From: an uncultured Solirubrobacteraceae bacterium
GTDB taxonomy: Bacteria > Actinomycetota > Thermoleophilia > Solirubrobacterales > Solirubrobacteraceae
Assembly (NCBI GenBank): GCA_955652215.1
Contig: CATPAX010000262.1
Location: 1 to 6,097, forward strand
DNA: 6,097 nucleotides
Direction: 5' to 3'
Shown here piece by piece: positions 4,810 to 6,097 of this stretch. The translations under genes and the position numbers were made by a program. Numbering within the stretch: position 1 is the first letter of the stretch; every line of letters starts with the position of its first letter. The notes under the pieces are model-generated. The model searched no databases, was not told where the DNA came from, and worked only from the letters and a program-made list of their open reading frames with translations.

Positions 4810-6097
4810 ATGAGCGAGGACGACGGCAAGCACTACAGGATGAGCGACTTCATGGCGGTACGAGCGGTCCGCGGTCGATTGGGCCGACTCGCGCCCGACG
4901 CGCTGTACGACGTCGTGATTGTGGGTGGCGGCTCGGCCGGCTGCGTGCTCGCGAACCGGTTGAGCGAGGATCGTTCCACTCGCGTCGCCGTCCTCGAGGC
5001 GGGCAGGCCGGACTACCTGTGGGACTTCTATATCCACATGCCGGCAGCGCTGTCGTTCCCGATCGGCAACCGCTTCTACGACTGGAAGTACGAGTCGGAG
5101 CCCGAGCCTCATATGCACGGCCGGCGGATCTATCACGCGCGTGGCAAGGTGCTCGGAGGCTCGAGCAGCATCAACGGGATGATCTTTCAACGCGGCAACC
5201 CGATGGACTATGAGCGGTGGGGAGCAGATCCGGGGATGGAAAGCTGGGACTACGCCCACTGTCTGCCCTATTTCAAGCGAATGGAGACGTGCCTGGCCGG
5301 GGCTGACGAGTGGCGTGGTGGCCGGGGACCCGTGGTGCTCGAGCGGGGGCCGGCCGACAACCCGCTCTGCGGAGCGTTCTTCGAGGCCGTCCGGCAGGCC
5401 GGGTACGGGCTGACTAAGGATGTGAATGGCTACCGGCAGGAGGGATTTGCGGCCTTCGATCGCACGATCTATCGCGGACGCCGCCTGAGCGCCGCGCGCG
5501 CCTATCTTCACCCCGTGAGCTCACGGCCCAACCTCGATGTCCGCTGCAACGCGTTCGTCAATCAGGTGCTGTTCGCGGGCAAGAGGGCGGTCGGGGTCGA
5601 GGTCGTCGAGCACGGCCAGAGGCGGATCATCCACGCAGGCGAAGTGATTCTGTGTGGCGGCGCGATCAACTCGCCGCAGCTGCTGCAGCTCTCGGGAGTC
5701 GGCAACGCCGACGAGCTTAGCCCGCTCGGGATCGACGTAGTCCAGGACCTGCCGGGCGTCGGCGAGAACATGCAGGATCACCTTGAGGTCTACGTCCAGT
5801 ACGCGTCGAAACAGCCGGTGTCCGTGGCACCGGCGATGAAGTGGCGCAACCGCCCATCCGTCGGGCTCGAATGGCTGCTCTTCCGGCGCGGGCCCGGCGC
5901 GACCAATCACTTCGAGTCGGGCGGCTTTGTCCGCAGCAACGACGACGTCGCTTACCCCAACCTGATGTTCCACTTCCTGCCGATCGCGATCCGTTATGAC
6001 GGCTCCGCCCCCCAGGGGCATGGCTATCAGGTTCACGTCGGTCCGATGTACTCCGACTCGCGCGGCTCGGTGAAGGTCGTATCCGTCGACCCGCACG
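4810..6097 (+). CDS. betA: Choline dehydrogenase, GMC oxidoreductase (3' end outside window)
   Basis: BetA is an FAD-dependent, membrane-associated enzyme oxidising choline to betaine aldehyde (and further to glycine betaine). The visible 429 residues carry the Rossmann FAD motif [16 protein letters not shown] (35-50) with E63 ending the second strand. GMC signature 1 is at 112-136 ([11 protein letters not shown] then G-P-D-Y-W), and signature 2 is [16 protein letters not shown] (283-298). [12 protein letters not shown] (315-326), [11 protein letters not shown] (366-376) and [20 protein letters not shown] (387-406) match E. coli BetA specifically rather than other GMC enzymes. About 130 C-terminal residues, including the catalytic His/Asn pair, are missing. 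The start ATG 4810 has AAGGA 5 nt upstream and gives about 30 extra residues before the FAD motif compared with E. coli BetA; ATGs at 4840 and 4852 lack good ribosome sites. No betB, betI or transporter is seen. Confidence 0.93.
   Translation, partial: MSEDDGKHYRMSDFMAVRAVRGRLGRLAPDALYDVVIVGGGSAGCVLANRLSEDRSTRVAVLEAGRPDYLWDFYIHMPAALSFPIGNRFYDWKYESEPEPHMHGRRIYHARGKVLGGSSSINGMIFQRGNPMDYERWGADPGMESWDYAHCLPYFKRMETCLAGADEWRGGRGPVVLERGPADNPLCGAFFEAVRQAGYGLTKDVNGYRQEGFAAFDRTIYRGRRLSAARAYLHPVSSRPNLDVRCNAFVNQVLFAGKRAVGVEVVEHGQRRIIHAGEVILCGGAINSPQLLQLSGVGNADELSPLGIDVVQDLPGVGENMQDHLEVYVQYASKQPVSVAPAMKWRNRPSVGLEWLLFRRGPGATNHFESGGFVRSNDDVAYPNLMFHFLPIAIRYDGSAPQGHGYQVHVGPMYSDSRGSVKVVSVDPH

Noticed and set aside
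4651..5511. Minus-strand open frame of 286 codons opposite betA
   Set aside because: The plus strand encodes clear BetA motifs throughout this range; the antisense frame has no recognisable domain.
5521..6096. Minus-strand open frame of 191 codons opposite the betA 3' part
   Set aside because: Shadow of betA. The NHFESGGF and HFLPIAI motifs on the plus strand identify the real gene.

Overview
The window is GC-rich DNA of about 65-70% GC by eye. Start codons include TTG and GTG, and Shine-Dalgarno sites are purine-rich. Gene content and protein style suggest a soil actinobacterium, perhaps Thermoleophilia/Solirubrobacterales. That placement is an inference from resemblance to remembered proteins, not a search result.

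Layout. Positions 1-1581 (minus) hold most of an integral-membrane O-acyltransferase (acyltransferase 3 family) fused to a C-terminal SGNH hydrolase-like domain, cut by the left window edge. A 168-bp divergent region with a perfect 14-bp interrupted palindrome separates it from a Crp/Fnr-type regulator at 1750-2526 (plus). The end of that regulator runs into a 38-bp tandem repeat (2507-2629) whose copies place TGA in all three forward frames. After a gene-free convergent gap comes a two-gene minus-strand operon: a 283-residue multi-pass membrane protein (3719-2868) with an apparent internal duplication, followed by a roughly 40-residue hydrophobic microprotein (2863-2741). The stop codon of the first lies inside the Shine-Dalgarno of the second. 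A 90-bp divergent region follows, then a decayed AbiEi-type antitoxin/DUF559-like gene at 3810-4357 (plus) with a frameshift, an in-frame stop and a lost C-terminus. About 450 bp without a recognisable gene follows; it contains an imperfect inverted repeat of about 39 bp that may mark a small inserted element. The window ends in the first 429 codons of a choline dehydrogenase, betA (4810 onward, plus), cut by the right edge.

How the parts relate. There is no single pathway here. The acyltransferase and Crp-like gene may share a regulatory region. The two small-operon products are probably co-translated membrane proteins of unknown role. betA would supply betaine aldehyde/glycine betaine for osmoprotection or choline catabolism, but no betB, betI or transporter is visible. 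I see no CRISPR array, RNA gene, intact transposase or clear defence system. The most unusual items are the stop-straddling tandem repeat, the inverted repeat at the point where the pseudogene loses homology, the palindrome between the divergent genes, and the coupled microprotein.
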